A stretch of DNA of 64,000 nt from Maritimibacter alkaliphilus HTCC2654. Its GTDB lineage: Bacteria; Pseudomonadota; Alphaproteobacteria; Rhodobacterales; Rhodobacteraceae. Below are positions 7,673 to 15,190 of this stretch, in pieces. The position numbers were made by a program, and so were the translations under genes. The notes beneath the pieces are model-generated. The model did no database searches and was not told the DNA's origin. It worked only from the letters and a program-made list of their open reading frames with translations. Numbering within the stretch: the first letter of the stretch is position 1; each line of letters starts with the position of its first letter. The DNA lies in assembly GCF_000152805.1 (NCBI RefSeq), contig NZ_CH902578.1:2255074-2319073 (forward strand). The letters run 5' to 3'.

Positions 7673-8926
7673 ATGCCCGCGCTGTGCCGATCCTGCCTGA
7701 CCACATTCGACGAGGGGACACGCTGCCCCGCGTGCCGGTCGCCGCGTGTCCTGTCGCATCCAGAGCTGTTCAGCCTGTCCATCGCGCATATGGATTGCGA
7801 TGCGTTCTATGCGAGCGTGGAGAAACGCGACGACCCCAGCCTTGCCGGCAAGCCCGTCATCATCGGCGGCGGTAAGCGTGGCGTGGTGTCGACCGCCTGC
7901 TACGTCGCGCGCATCCGGGGCGTGCGCTCGGCCATGCCGATGTTCAAGGCGCTGGAGCTTTGCCCCGACGCCGTGGTCATCAAACCGCGCGGCTCGCATT
8001 ACGCCGCTGTCTCGAAACAGATTCGCGCGATGATGGACGAGCTGACCCCCGCCGTCGAACCGCTCTCGCTGGACGAGGCGTTTCTGGACATGACGGGCAC
8101 GGAACGGCTGCACCACCATCCACCCGCCGTAATGCTGGCGCGGCTGGTCAAACGGATGGAGGACGAATTGGGCCTGACCGGCTCCATCGGCCTCAGCCAC
8201 AACAAGTTTCTGGCCAAGGTGGCGAGCGATCTGGACAAGCCGCGCGGGTTCTCGGTGATCGGCAAGGGCGAGACGATGGACTTTCTGGCCGGGAAACCCG
8301 TCCGCATGATCTGGGGCGTGGGTGCCGCCGCGCAAAGCTCGCTCGAACGGGCGGGCATCCGCACCTTCACGGACCTCCTGCGCTGGGACAAACAGGCGCT
8401 CATCGAACGGTTCGGGGGTATGGGCGAACGGCTCTGGCATCTTGCGCGGGGCGAGGATTTCCGGCGCATCTCGGCCAATGCGCCCGTGAAGTCGATTTCG
8501 AACGAAACCACGTTCTTCGAGGACACGTCGGACCCCGACCTGCTCGACGGCCATCTCTGGCGCCTGTCGGAAAAGGTCGCGGACCGGGCCAAGGCCAAAG
8601 GGCGCGCAGGCCGGGTGGTGACGCTGAAGCTCAAACGGGCCGACTTCAAGCTCATCACCAAACGCACGAGCCTTCACGACACCACGCAAAGCGCCGACCG
8701 CATCTATCGCACGGCGCGCAGCCTGTTCGACACCGTGGCGAACAAAGGGCCGTTCCGGCTGATCGGCGTTGGAATTTCCGAGATCACGGGGGCCGACGGC
8801 GCGGACACGGCGGGCGATCTTCTGGACCCGCAGGCGGCGCAACGGCGGGCGGCAGAAAAGGCGACGGATGCGATCCGGGCGAAGTTCGGTGATGGGGCGA
8901 TCCTGAAAGGCCGCGCGATCCGCTGA
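7673..8926 (+). CDS. dinB: DNA polymerase IV with N-terminal zinc ribbon
   Basis: Y-family translesion DNA polymerase of 417 residues. The palm/finger motif HMDCDAFYASVEKRDDP and the catalytic SLDEAFLDMTG give the metal-binding acidic residues. GSIGLSHNKFLAKVASDLDKP and the little-finger region follow. Before the polymerase domain is an extra segment of about 35 residues with CRSC and CPAC (two C-x2-C pairs, residues 5-21), a probable zinc ribbon absent from the enterobacterial enzyme. Start ATG 7673 includes it. No LexA box is obvious upstream. Confidence 0.93.
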   Translation: MPALCRSCLTTFDEGTRCPACRSPRVLSHPELFSLSIAHMDCDAFYASVEKRDDPSLAGKPVIIGGGKRGVVSTACYVARIRGVRSAMPMFKALELCPDAVVIKPRGSHYAAVSKQIRAMMDELTPAVEPLSLDEAFLDMTGTERLHHHPPAVMLARLVKRMEDELGLTGSIGLSHNKFLAKVASDLDKPRGFSVIGKGETMDFLAGKPVRMIWGVGAAAQSSLERAGIRTFTDLLRWDKQALIERFGGMGERLWHLARGEDFRRISANAPVKSISNETTFFEDTSDPDLLDGHLWRLSEKVADRAKAKGRAGRVVTLKLKRADFKLITKRTSLHDTTQSADRIYRTARSLFDTVANKGPFRLIGVGISEITGADGADTAGDLLDPQAAQRRAAEKATDAIRAKFGDGAILKGRAIR

Positions 8927-9787
8927 CTATTCGGCGGCGAGCGGCAGGTCTTGCGGTCGCCCGACCTCGGCAATGCGCGCGATGACGCGATCCAGCGATT
9001 CCCGCATGGCGGTGAAATTGCCGTTGGGGACCAGTTTCGCTTCGTTCATGTACAGCGCCCGGTCGATCTCGATCTGGATCGCGTGCTGGCCGCGTGAGGG
9101 GCGGCCATAGTGCTGGGTCGTGAACGCGCCCGCGAACGGCGTATTGCGCCCGACCTTGAAGCCCTCGTCCCGGAACGCCAGTTCGATCTCGTCCACGATC
9201 TCGCCACCGGCGCTGGCGCCGAACCTATCGCCCAGCACGATCTCGGGTTTCTCGCGACGACCCCGGCACAGGCTGTCGATGGCCTCGTGGGGCATGGAAT
9301 GACAGTCGATCAGGATCGCCTGCCCGAACAGGCGATGCGACTCGTTCACCAGCGTCTTGAGCCGGGCATGATACGGATGCCAGTGCGAGCGCAGGCGCGC
9401 TTCGGCCTCGGCCAGCGGGATCTTTCCGCGATAGATCTGCCGCCCCCCGGCGACGACGCGGGGGATGACCCCAAGGCCCGAGGCCACGCGCGGGTTGTGC
9501 GTGCCCTTCTCGACCCCCCGGATCAGCGCCGGATCAAGCTCTTCCGCCCCGCGATTCACATCGACGAAGGCGCGCGGCACGTTCAGCGACAACAGCGGCG
9601 CACCATGTGACGGAGCGGTGGCGAACAATTCGTCGACGAAGGCATCTTCCGACGAGCGGATGGTGCGCGAATCGAGCACCGTGCGCCGCAGGAACCCCCA
9701 CCCGTAATCCCGCCCGGAATGGGGCGAGGAAAATATGGCCGAGGTCGATCTGAGGCTCGGATATTCGACGCGATGCGAGGGACTCAT
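8927..9787 (-). CDS. N-formylglutamate amidohydrolase-like enzyme
   Basis: The 286-residue protein belongs to the N-formylglutamate amidohydrolase family, zinc-dependent deformylases related to histidine degradation. Visible signatures are FSSPHSGRDY near the N-terminus, DVNRGAEELDP, and ILIDCHSMPHE with metal-binding His and Asp. ATG 9787 is preceded by AGGAGAG at good spacing; upstream alternatives lack this. No hut genes are adjacent, so the true substrate may be another formyl- or acyl-amino acid. The last base of dinB directly precedes its stop (convergent). Confidence 0.85.
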   Translation of the reverse strand: MSPSHRVEYPSLRSTSAIFSSPHSGRDYGWGFLRRTVLDSRTIRSSEDAFVDELFATAPSHGAPLLSLNVPRAFVDVNRGAEELDPALIRGVEKGTHNPRVASGLGVIPRVVAGGRQIYRGKIPLAEAEARLRSHWHPYHARLKTLVNESHRLFGQAILIDCHSMPHEAIDSLCRGRREKPEIVLGDRFGASAGGEIVDEIELAFRDEGFKVGRNTPFAGAFTTQHYGRPSRGQHAIQIEIDRALYMNEAKLVPNGNFTAMRESLDRVIARIAEVGRPQDLPLAAE

Positions 9788-9840
9788 TTTCTCTCCTGAT
9801 CCCACAGCATAGACCGATAACAGACCCTGCCAAAAGCCCC

Positions 9841-9869
9841 TTGCAAGGTGGTTCGACTCCTTTTATAGA
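9841..9869 (+). promoter_or_regulatory. Promoter of tRNA-Val / rpmJ
   Basis: TTGCAA (9841-9846), 17 bases, TATAGA (9864-9869). The predicted start lies about 60 bases before the tRNA. Confidence 0.5.
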
Positions 9870-9881
9870 CACGCGGACCGG

Positions 9882-9911
9882 CGCGGGGTTTCCCGCGTCT
9901 GTTTGTTTGGG
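9882..9911 (+). terminator. Terminator-like hairpin in the tRNA-Val leader
   Basis: CGCGGG-GTTT-CCCGCG is followed by TCTGTTTGTTT. It has terminator form but lies between the promoter and the tRNA, so it may be an attenuator or processing structure. Confidence 0.35.
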
Positions 9912-9934
9912 TTAGCGCCCGGACAGGAAATTCA

Positions 9935-10009
9935 GGGCGATTAGCTCAGCGGTAGAGCACTTCGTTGACATCGAAGGGGTCACTGGTTCGATCCCAGTAT
10001 CGCCCACCA
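9935..10009 (+). tRNA. tRNA-Val (anticodon GAC)
   Basis: The complete 75-base cloverleaf can be folded by eye: acceptor 9935-9941 pairs with 9999-10005 over seven pairs, D-stem GCTC/GAGC, anticodon stem CTTCG/CGAAG with loop TTGACAT (anticodon GAC at 9967-9969), and T-stem ACTGG/CCAGT with loop TTCGATC. The discriminator A is followed by an encoded CCA. Confidence 0.97.
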
Positions 10010-10015
10010 TGAACC

Positions 10016-10059
10016 GCCTCACACGTGAGGCATGAACACAAAGGCGCGACCAGCGCCGC
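10016..10059 (+). other. Two small hairpins between tRNA-Val and rpmJ
   Basis: GCCTCA-CACG-TGAGGC (10016-10031) is followed by a GGCGC/GCGCC hairpin near 10043. Neither has a T-run. They may mark processing between the tRNA and the rpmJ message. Confidence 0.35.
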
Positions 10060-10076
10060 GAATGAGGAGAAGGGCC

Positions 10077-10202
10077 ATGAAAGTCCGCAACTCGCTCCGC
10101 TCGCTGAAGAACCGGCATCGGGATTGCCGTGTCGTGCGCCGTAAGGGCCGCGTCTACGTGATCAACAAGACCCAGCGCCGTTTCAAAGCCCGTCAGGGCT
10201 GA
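10077..10202 (+). CDS. rpmJ: 50S ribosomal protein L36 (cysteine-poor type)
   Basis: A 41-residue basic protein beginning [18 protein letters not shown] and ending RRFKARQG, the alphaproteobacterial form of L36. It retains one Cys and lacks the C-x2-C...C-x4-H zinc site of the classical form, so it should be zinc-independent. It has a good ribosome binding site (GAGGAGAAGGGCC before ATG 10077) and a strong terminator after the stop. It lies 67 bases after tRNA-Val and is probably on the same transcript. It is far from the main ribosomal protein operons, as is usual in this group. Confidence 0.95.
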   Translation: MKVRNSLRSLKNRHRDCRVVRRKGRVYVINKTQRRFKARQG

Positions 10203-10221
10203 TCGGCAAGCTCAGTTTTGC

Positions 10222-10260
10222 AAAAGGGCCGCCGGAACGATCCGGCGGCCCTTTTTCTTT
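10222..10260 (+). terminator. Rho-independent terminator after rpmJ
   Basis: A 15-pair stem (10222-10236 with 10241-10255, including GGGCCGCCGGA/TCCGGCGGCCC) has loop ACGA and a T-rich tail. Confidence 0.9.
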
Positions 10261-10314
10261 TGTCGGTGGCGGGCCGGGGTCGCACGCCCCGGCCTTGGCG
10301 GGCACCCGCCCCGG

Positions 10315-11961
10315 TCAGAACGCGGCCAGAAGCCGCACCATCGTCTCCTGCGTGACGAACCCCGTGACCGGCAGCCCGCGCGAGCTTTGGAAGCGGCGGA
10401 TCGCGCGGCGGGCGGTGGGGCCGAACACGCCATCCACCTCGGGAATGTCGAAGCCAAGGCTGACCAGCCTGTTTTCGACCAACAGCCGCGTCACCTGATT
10501 TCCGGCCACGGTCTGCTCTTCTCGTTCCGCCGCCGCCATCTGGGCCTCGTTCTGCTGGTTCTGCGAAAGCTGATCCAGCCGCGCCCGCGCCTCCTGCGCG
10601 AACAGCCCGTTCGGATAACGGTCGAGGTAGGCGCGGTAACTGCCCGGCTTGTCCTCGTTACGGACGCGATCCCAGAAGTCCCGCTCCTGCGCCTGCGCTT
10701 CCGACCGTTTCGCGGCCTCGATGTCGTCCAGACGATCCTGTGCGACCTCGGAAAAGAGCCCGTCCGGGTAACGGTCGAGATAGGCGCGAAGCCCGGCCTC
10801 GTCGCGGCCTTGCCCGATCTGTTCCCAGTACCGCCGATCCTCGCGTTCCTGACGCGCCTGCCGTTCGGCGGCTTCGCGTTCCAACTGCTCGGCGCGGTCG
10901 TCCGCCTGTGCGGTCATCCGGGCCAGCATGTCGCGGCTCAGGTATCCCGTCACCGTGAAATCGTTGGCGGACTGGTAGGACCGGATCGCGGCACGGGTCG
11001 CGGGGCCGAAGATCCCGTCGATGCCCTTGGGGTCGTGCCCCAGAAGCGCGAGGTTGCGCTGCACCTGACGGCGCGCGGCCTGATTGAGGTTCAGCGCCGC
11101 CTCGGCGGTCTCATCGCGATTGGCGCGATTGTCTTCGATCTGGCGCAGGGCCGCACGCGCTTCCTGATTGTGGGCCCCTCTGGGGAAATATTCGAGGTAG
11201 AGCGAATACCCCTCCTCGTCGTCCATCGTGCGCGCAACGACCCAGAAGGCATCGTCGGGCGATTGCTCGGTGCGCTCGATCACCACCCTGCCCTCGTCGC
11301 CTGCGGGCAGGAACGGAACCACGTTGGAGACGAACCCGGTCGCGGTGACGCCACCCGGCCCGCCGTCCAGACCCTCGCCCAAGGGCAGGCCGGGCACCAG
11401 AACCACTTCGTTCGCGACGCGGATGATGCGGTCGACGGGTCCGGTCAGGATGGTGACCCCCTGCGGCGCCTCGAGCTCGAACGTGTCGGACAGGCCCGTT
11501 CCCGCCACCTCCTCGCCGGCAGGGGCGGCCATGAGGATGGATTGCCCTTGGAACTCGCTCAGAACGTCGAGGATGGGGCCGATCGCCAGCGCCTCGCCCG
11601 CCACCGACACGGCATTGGGCCGGTCCGCCTCGTGCGTCAGGAGGTAGCTGTCGCGCGGACCGCCGACCATGTGTCCGGCAAGGTAGACGAACACGCGGTC
11701 GCCCCCTTCCGCGTCCTCGCGGAACTCCTGCACGGCATCGCGCACATCGTCCGCCTCCTGATCGAGGGACGAGGTGACGGTGAACCCGCTGTCCTCGAGT
11801 TTCTGGGCAAGTGTCACGGCCTGCGCCGCGCCCGAGACGTCGGGCAGGCTTTCGTATTCGGATTGCACGATGATGAGCGCCGCGTCGGCGGCGGCGATCT
11901 GCGGAACTGTGGCCAGAACGGCGAAGCTCGTCGCCAGAGTGGCGAAGGGTTTGTGTCGCAT
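10315..11961 (-). CDS. Exported caspase-like (inactive) protein with two peptidoglycan-binding domains
   Basis: A 548-residue exported protein. It has a signal peptide (about residues 1-24, ending IAAADA), then a caspase-like fold. The catalytic His is at about 97 in VFVYLAGHM, but the strand where the Cys should be reads SILMAAPAGE (140s) with Ala in that place. A first peptidoglycan-binding domain (QVQRNLALLGHDPKGIDGIFG, about 290-345) follows, then a charged coiled segment with two repeats of the form YW/FWD-x-AYLDRYP-GLF. A second peptidoglycan-binding domain (IDGVFG-like, VDGVFGPTARRAIRR) is C-terminal. The ATG at 11961 follows GGGAGG. It probably binds the cell wall as a scaffold or pseudo-protease. 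The substrate is unknown. Confidence 0.8.
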   Translation of the reverse strand: MRHKPFATLATSFAVLATVPQIAAADAALIIVQSEYESLPDVSGAAQAVTLAQKLEDSGFTVTSSLDQEADDVRDAVQEFREDAEGGDRVFVYLAGHMVGGPRDSYLLTHEADRPNAVSVAGEALAIGPILDVLSEFQGQSILMAAPAGEEVAGTGLSDTFELEAPQGVTILTGPVDRIIRVANEVVLVPGLPLGEGLDGGPGGVTATGFVSNVVPFLPAGDEGRVVIERTEQSPDDAFWVVARTMDDEEGYSLYLEYFPRGAHNQEARAALRQIEDNRANRDETAEAALNLNQAARRQVQRNLALLGHDPKGIDGIFGPATRAAIRSYQSANDFTVTGYLSRDMLARMTAQADDRAEQLEREAAERQARQEREDRRYWEQIGQGRDEAGLRAYLDRYPDGLFSEVAQDRLDDIEAAKRSEAQAQERDFWDRVRNEDKPGSYRAYLDRYPNGLFAQEARARLDQLSQNQQNEAQMAAAEREEQTVAGNQVTRLLVENRLVSLGFDIPEVDGVFGPTARRAIRRFQSSRGLPVTGFVTQETMVRLLAAF

Positions 11962-12079
11962 GGAACCTCCCATTGGTCAGGGTCGCGATTGCTGCAAACC
12001 TGTGCCGTCCCGCCCCGATATCCAATATCAACGGGTTGCTATGGGATATGTTCCGGCGGTGATCCGCCGCTCACGGCCT

Positions 12080-13300
12080 CTAGTCGTAGGTGCGCACGTC
12101 GTCGATCACCTTGCCATCGTTGGGTAATGCGCCGGGCGCCACGATCTCGACCTTGCCCTTGAGCTTCAGGACATCGGCGATGGTCCGGCCATAGGCATCT
12201 GCGTCGCCGCCGTTGGATTCGACCTGCACCGTCATGACGTCCGCCTCGCCCTCGCGGCTGGCCACGACGCGCGCCTTGGCGATCTCGGGGTGTTTGGCGA
12301 CGAAATCCGCGACCTGTTCGGGGCGCACGAACATGCCCTTGATTTTGGTCGTCTGGTCGGCCCGGCCCATCCAGCCCTTGATGCGCAGGTTGGTGCGCCC
12401 GCAGGGGCTTGCCCCCTCCATCACTGCCGACAGGTCGCCGGTCGCGAAACGGATCAGCGGATAGTCGGCGTTGAAGCTGGTGACGACCACCTCGCCCACC
12501 TCGCCCGGTGCCACGGGGTCGCCGGTGCCGGGGCGCACGATTTCGACGATCACGCCTTCGTCCACGATCATCCCCTCCATCGCGGGGGATTCGTAGGCGA
12601 TGTTGCCCAGATCGGCGGTGGCGTAGTTCTGAAGGCAGCGAATGCCCCGATCCGCGTATTCCTGCCGGAGCGACGGGAACAGGGCTCCACCGCCGACCGT
12701 GGCCTTGGTGATGCCAAGGCTCACGCCCATCTCTTCGGCCTTGTCGAGAATGATCTTGAGGTAGTCGGGCGTGCCCGCATAAGCAGTCGTTCCGATGTCG
12801 GCAGCGGCGCGCACCTGCAACTCGGTCTGTCCGATGCCGGCGGGCACGACGGCGGCCCCGACAGCGCGCGCGCCGTTTTCAAAGATCATGCCGGCGGGCG
12901 TCAGGTGATAGGAAAAGCAGTTCTGGACGATATCGCCCTTGCCCACGCCCGCGGCGTGCAGAAAGCGCCCGATCCGCCACCAGTCATCACCGATTCCACC
13001 CGGCTCATAGATCGGACCGGGGCTTTGGAAGATGTGGCCGTACTCATGCGTCTTTTTCGCCGCGAAGCCACCCAGCGGAGCATGGGCGGCCTGCGACTTG
13101 CCGAGTTCCGACTTGCGCAGGACGGGAAGCGCCGACAGGGCCTCGACACTCGCAATCGCCGCCGGGTCCACGTCGCGCAGACTGTCGGCATACCCCGGCA
13201 ACGCCTTGGCGCGGGCGATCTGGCGCGGCAGGGCGCGGGCGATATCGTCGGCGCGCTCGTCGGCCGAACGGGTTTCGAGGTCGTCGAAGAACTCAGACAT
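12080..13300 (-). CDS. PaaK-like CoA ligase (AMP-forming)
   Basis: A 406-residue member of the phenylacetate-CoA ligase (PaaK) branch of acyl-adenylate enzymes, which activate a carboxylic acid with ATP and CoA. Visible features are FQSPGPIYEPGG in the phosphate-binding region, YAGTPDYLKIIL, the NYATADLGNIAYE segment, RFATGDLS with its adenylate-binding Asp, and GRADQTTKIKGMFVRPEQV at the hinge into the small C-terminal domain. ATG 13300 follows a GGGAAAGGGG site. Because it lies beside a Liv-type importer and another CoA ligase, it may activate the imported acid. The substrate (aromatic or branched) is not deducible from the sequence. Confidence 0.85.
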   Translation of the reverse strand: MSEFFDDLETRSADERADDIARALPRQIARAKALPGYADSLRDVDPAAIASVEALSALPVLRKSELGKSQAAHAPLGGFAAKKTHEYGHIFQSPGPIYEPGGIGDDWWRIGRFLHAAGVGKGDIVQNCFSYHLTPAGMIFENGARAVGAAVVPAGIGQTELQVRAAADIGTTAYAGTPDYLKIILDKAEEMGVSLGITKATVGGGALFPSLRQEYADRGIRCLQNYATADLGNIAYESPAMEGMIVDEGVIVEIVRPGTGDPVAPGEVGEVVVTSFNADYPLIRFATGDLSAVMEGASPCGRTNLRIKGWMGRADQTTKIKGMFVRPEQVADFVAKHPEIAKARVVASREGEADVMTVQVESNGGDADAYGRTIADVLKLKGKVEIVAPGALPNDGKVIDDVRTYD

Positions 13301-13433
13301 GACAGGGCCCCTTTCCCGGGTGTTGCACGGTTTCTGCGACAATCCGCCCAAACGGCCTGCGCGGAAGTATCGCGTGGACGATCTGGTTAAATTGACGTTG
13401 AGTAAGCTGATTTGTGATTCGGGAGAAACTTAT

Positions 13434-14252
13434 ATGCCGCATAGGTATTTGCATCGCGTAACGCTGAACGACGATCTTCAGGTGGCCGAGATCGATTTGT
13501 CCGGCCTCCGGCTGGACACGTCGGGCGAGGTGAACGCGCTTTACGATGCGATCGAAGCGGCTTTGGCGGAATCCGGTGAAGAGCTGTGGTTTTTCGTCAT
13601 TAATTACTCTGACTTCCGGATCGACAGCGACGCCTGGTATACCCACCACCGGCGCGGCAAGGCGCTGAACCTCGGTCACAGCATGGGCACGGTCCGCTTC
13701 GACATGAGCGAGGAAACGCAGCGCCAGATCGAACGCACGGCGGAGACCGAAAGCTTCGATCCCAACCTGTTCGCGGATCATGACGGCGCGCTGGCGCGGG
13801 TCGCCGAGCTTCCGTCGAAACGTCGCGCGAAGGTTGTTCACGACATGGGTTATTCGGACGCGGAATTCGCCAAGCGCATTTCGTTCGACGGGGCGGCCGA
13901 AATCATGAACGTCGATTTCTCGAACTTCGTTTTTCACCATTCCGCCGACGTGAACGCGTTCTACGATCATATCGAGGCGCGGCTGGAAGAGACCGCGGTG
14001 CGCTGGTTCTTCCTCATCAACTACGAGGGTTGCCGGATCTTCGAAGAAGCCTGGGTCGCCTATGCCCGGCGCGGCAAGCGGCTGAACGAACGCTGGTCGA
14101 TGGGTTCGGTGCGCTACGCCCCCGGCTCGGAAACCGAGGAAACCATCCGTATGCGGGCCGAAAGCCAACAGTTCCGCCCGAACATCCGCAACACCCGCGA
14201 AGAGGCGCTGGCGCGCATCGACGAGATGAAGTCGGAGATGGCGGAGCATTAG
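13434..14252 (+). CDS. Protein of two tandem copies of an unrecognised domain
   Basis: I do not recognise the family. The 272-residue soluble protein consists of two homologous halves (about residues 5-125 and 140-265). Both carry a beta-strand, VNA-YD-IEA, a W/F-F-F-INY segment (LWFFVINYSDFRI and RWFFLINYEGCRI), an AW--Y-RRGK-LN segment, then SMG-VR and a helical acidic tail. There is no signal peptide or membrane segment. Upstream of ATG 13434 is GGGAGA. The gene sits between the PaaK-like ligase and livF on the opposite strand. Codon use looks like its neighbours. The conserved Tyr, Arg, Arg and Ser residues in both halves suggest a ligand site in each. Confidence 0.75.
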   Translation: MPHRYLHRVTLNDDLQVAEIDLSGLRLDTSGEVNALYDAIEAALAESGEELWFFVINYSDFRIDSDAWYTHHRRGKALNLGHSMGTVRFDMSEETQRQIERTAETESFDPNLFADHDGALARVAELPSKRRAKVVHDMGYSDAEFAKRISFDGAAEIMNVDFSNFVFHHSADVNAFYDHIEARLEETAVRWFFLINYEGCRIFEEAWVAYARRGKRLNERWSMGSVRYAPGSETEETIRMRAESQQFRPNIRNTREEALARIDEMKSEMAEH

Positions 14253-14293
14253 GTCTGCCCACCTGACGGTTATGTTCGCGCTGTGATCGGTCA

Positions 14294-15121
14294 TTATGAG
14301 AGCCAGCGTTTCCGCCGGCGATAGGAGCGCACGTCGCGGAAGGACTTGCGCCCTTCGTCCGACATGCCGAGGTAGAATTCCTTGACGTCCGGGTTCTCGC
14401 GCAGGGCGGCGGCGGGGCCGTCCATCACGATCCGGCCGGATTCCAGAATATAGCCGTAGTGCGCATAGCGGAGCGCCACGTTGGTGTTCTGTTCGGCAAG
14501 AAGGAAGGTGTAGCCTTCGTTCTCGTTCAGGTTTTTCACGATTTCGAAAATCTGCTCGACGAGCTGCGGGGCAAGACCCATAGACGGCTCGTCCAGCAGG
14601 ATCGTTTCGGGCCGGGACATGAGCGCGCGGCCAATGGCGACCATCTGCTGCTCACCGCCCGAGGTATAGCCGGCTTGGCTTTTGCGGCGCTCTTTCAGGC
14701 GCGGAAAATAGTCGTAGACCATGTTCAGGTCGGCGTCGATGTCGCCGCGCCCGGCCTTGCGGGTATAGGCGCCGGTCAGAAGGTTCTCTTCCACCGTTAG
14801 GTGTTCGAAGCAATGCCGCCCCTCCATCACCTGAATGACCCCTTTGGTCACGAGGTCGGCGGGCGACAGATCCTGCACCTTTTCGCCGCGATACTGGATC
14901 GACCCCTTGGTCACCTCGCCGCGCTCGGAACGCAGGAGGTTGGAAATCGCCTTGAGCGTCGTGGTCTTGCCCGCCCCGTTGCCCCCGAGAAGCGCGGTGA
15001 TGCCGCCCTTGGGCACCGTGAGGCTCACACCTTTCAGGACGAGGATCACGTGGTTGTAGATCACCTCGATATTGTTGACCTCGAGCACTGTCTCGGTCTG
15101 GGTCGGCTGGGCGTCGAGCAT
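14294..15121 (-). CDS. livF: Liv-type ABC importer ATP-binding protein (LivF-like)
   Basis: A 275-residue ATPase of the branched-chain amino acid-type importer family. The Walker A is GGNGAGKTTTLKAI, the signature region GGEQQMVAIGRALM, and Walker B TILLDEPSMGLAP. A basic C-terminal tail (RRRKRWLS) extends it beyond the usual LivF length. It is the last gene of the importer operon, after the binding protein and a stable hairpin. The Liv name denotes the family; the substrate may be an organic acid. Confidence 0.92.
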   Translation of the reverse strand: MLDAQPTQTETVLEVNNIEVIYNHVILVLKGVSLTVPKGGITALLGGNGAGKTTTLKAISNLLRSERGEVTKGSIQYRGEKVQDLSPADLVTKGVIQVMEGRHCFEHLTVEENLLTGAYTRKAGRGDIDADLNMVYDYFPRLKERRKSQAGYTSGGEQQMVAIGRALMSRPETILLDEPSMGLAPQLVEQIFEIVKNLNENEGYTFLLAEQNTNVALRYAHYGYILESGRIVMDGPAAALRENPDVKEFYLGMSDEGRKSFRDVRSYRRRKRWLS

Positions 15122-15153
15122 GGCGAAATCCGTCTGTTCGTCTTGGTCGTGGT

Positions 15154-15182
15154 CCCCGGCCCGCGGGACATGCGGGCCGGGG
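15154..15182 (-). terminator. GC-rich hairpin between binding protein and livF
   Basis: CCCCGGCCCGC / GCGGGCCGGGG, 11 pairs with a 7-base loop and no T-run. It lies directly after the binding-protein stop and probably stabilises that message relative to livF. Confidence 0.5.
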
Positions 15183-15190
15183 GGGAGGGC

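Noticed and set aside
6368-8842. Very long open frame on the minus strand opposite the Pr6Pr and dinB genes
   Set aside because: It is antisense to clearly conserved proteins, its translation is low-complexity and rich in Arg, Pro and Gly, and such frames are frequent in GC-rich DNA.
9846-9866. A GGTTCGACTCC segment resembling a tRNA T-arm before tRNA-Val
   Set aside because: No T-stem, acceptor stem or anticodon arm can be drawn around it, and it lies within the promoter spacer.
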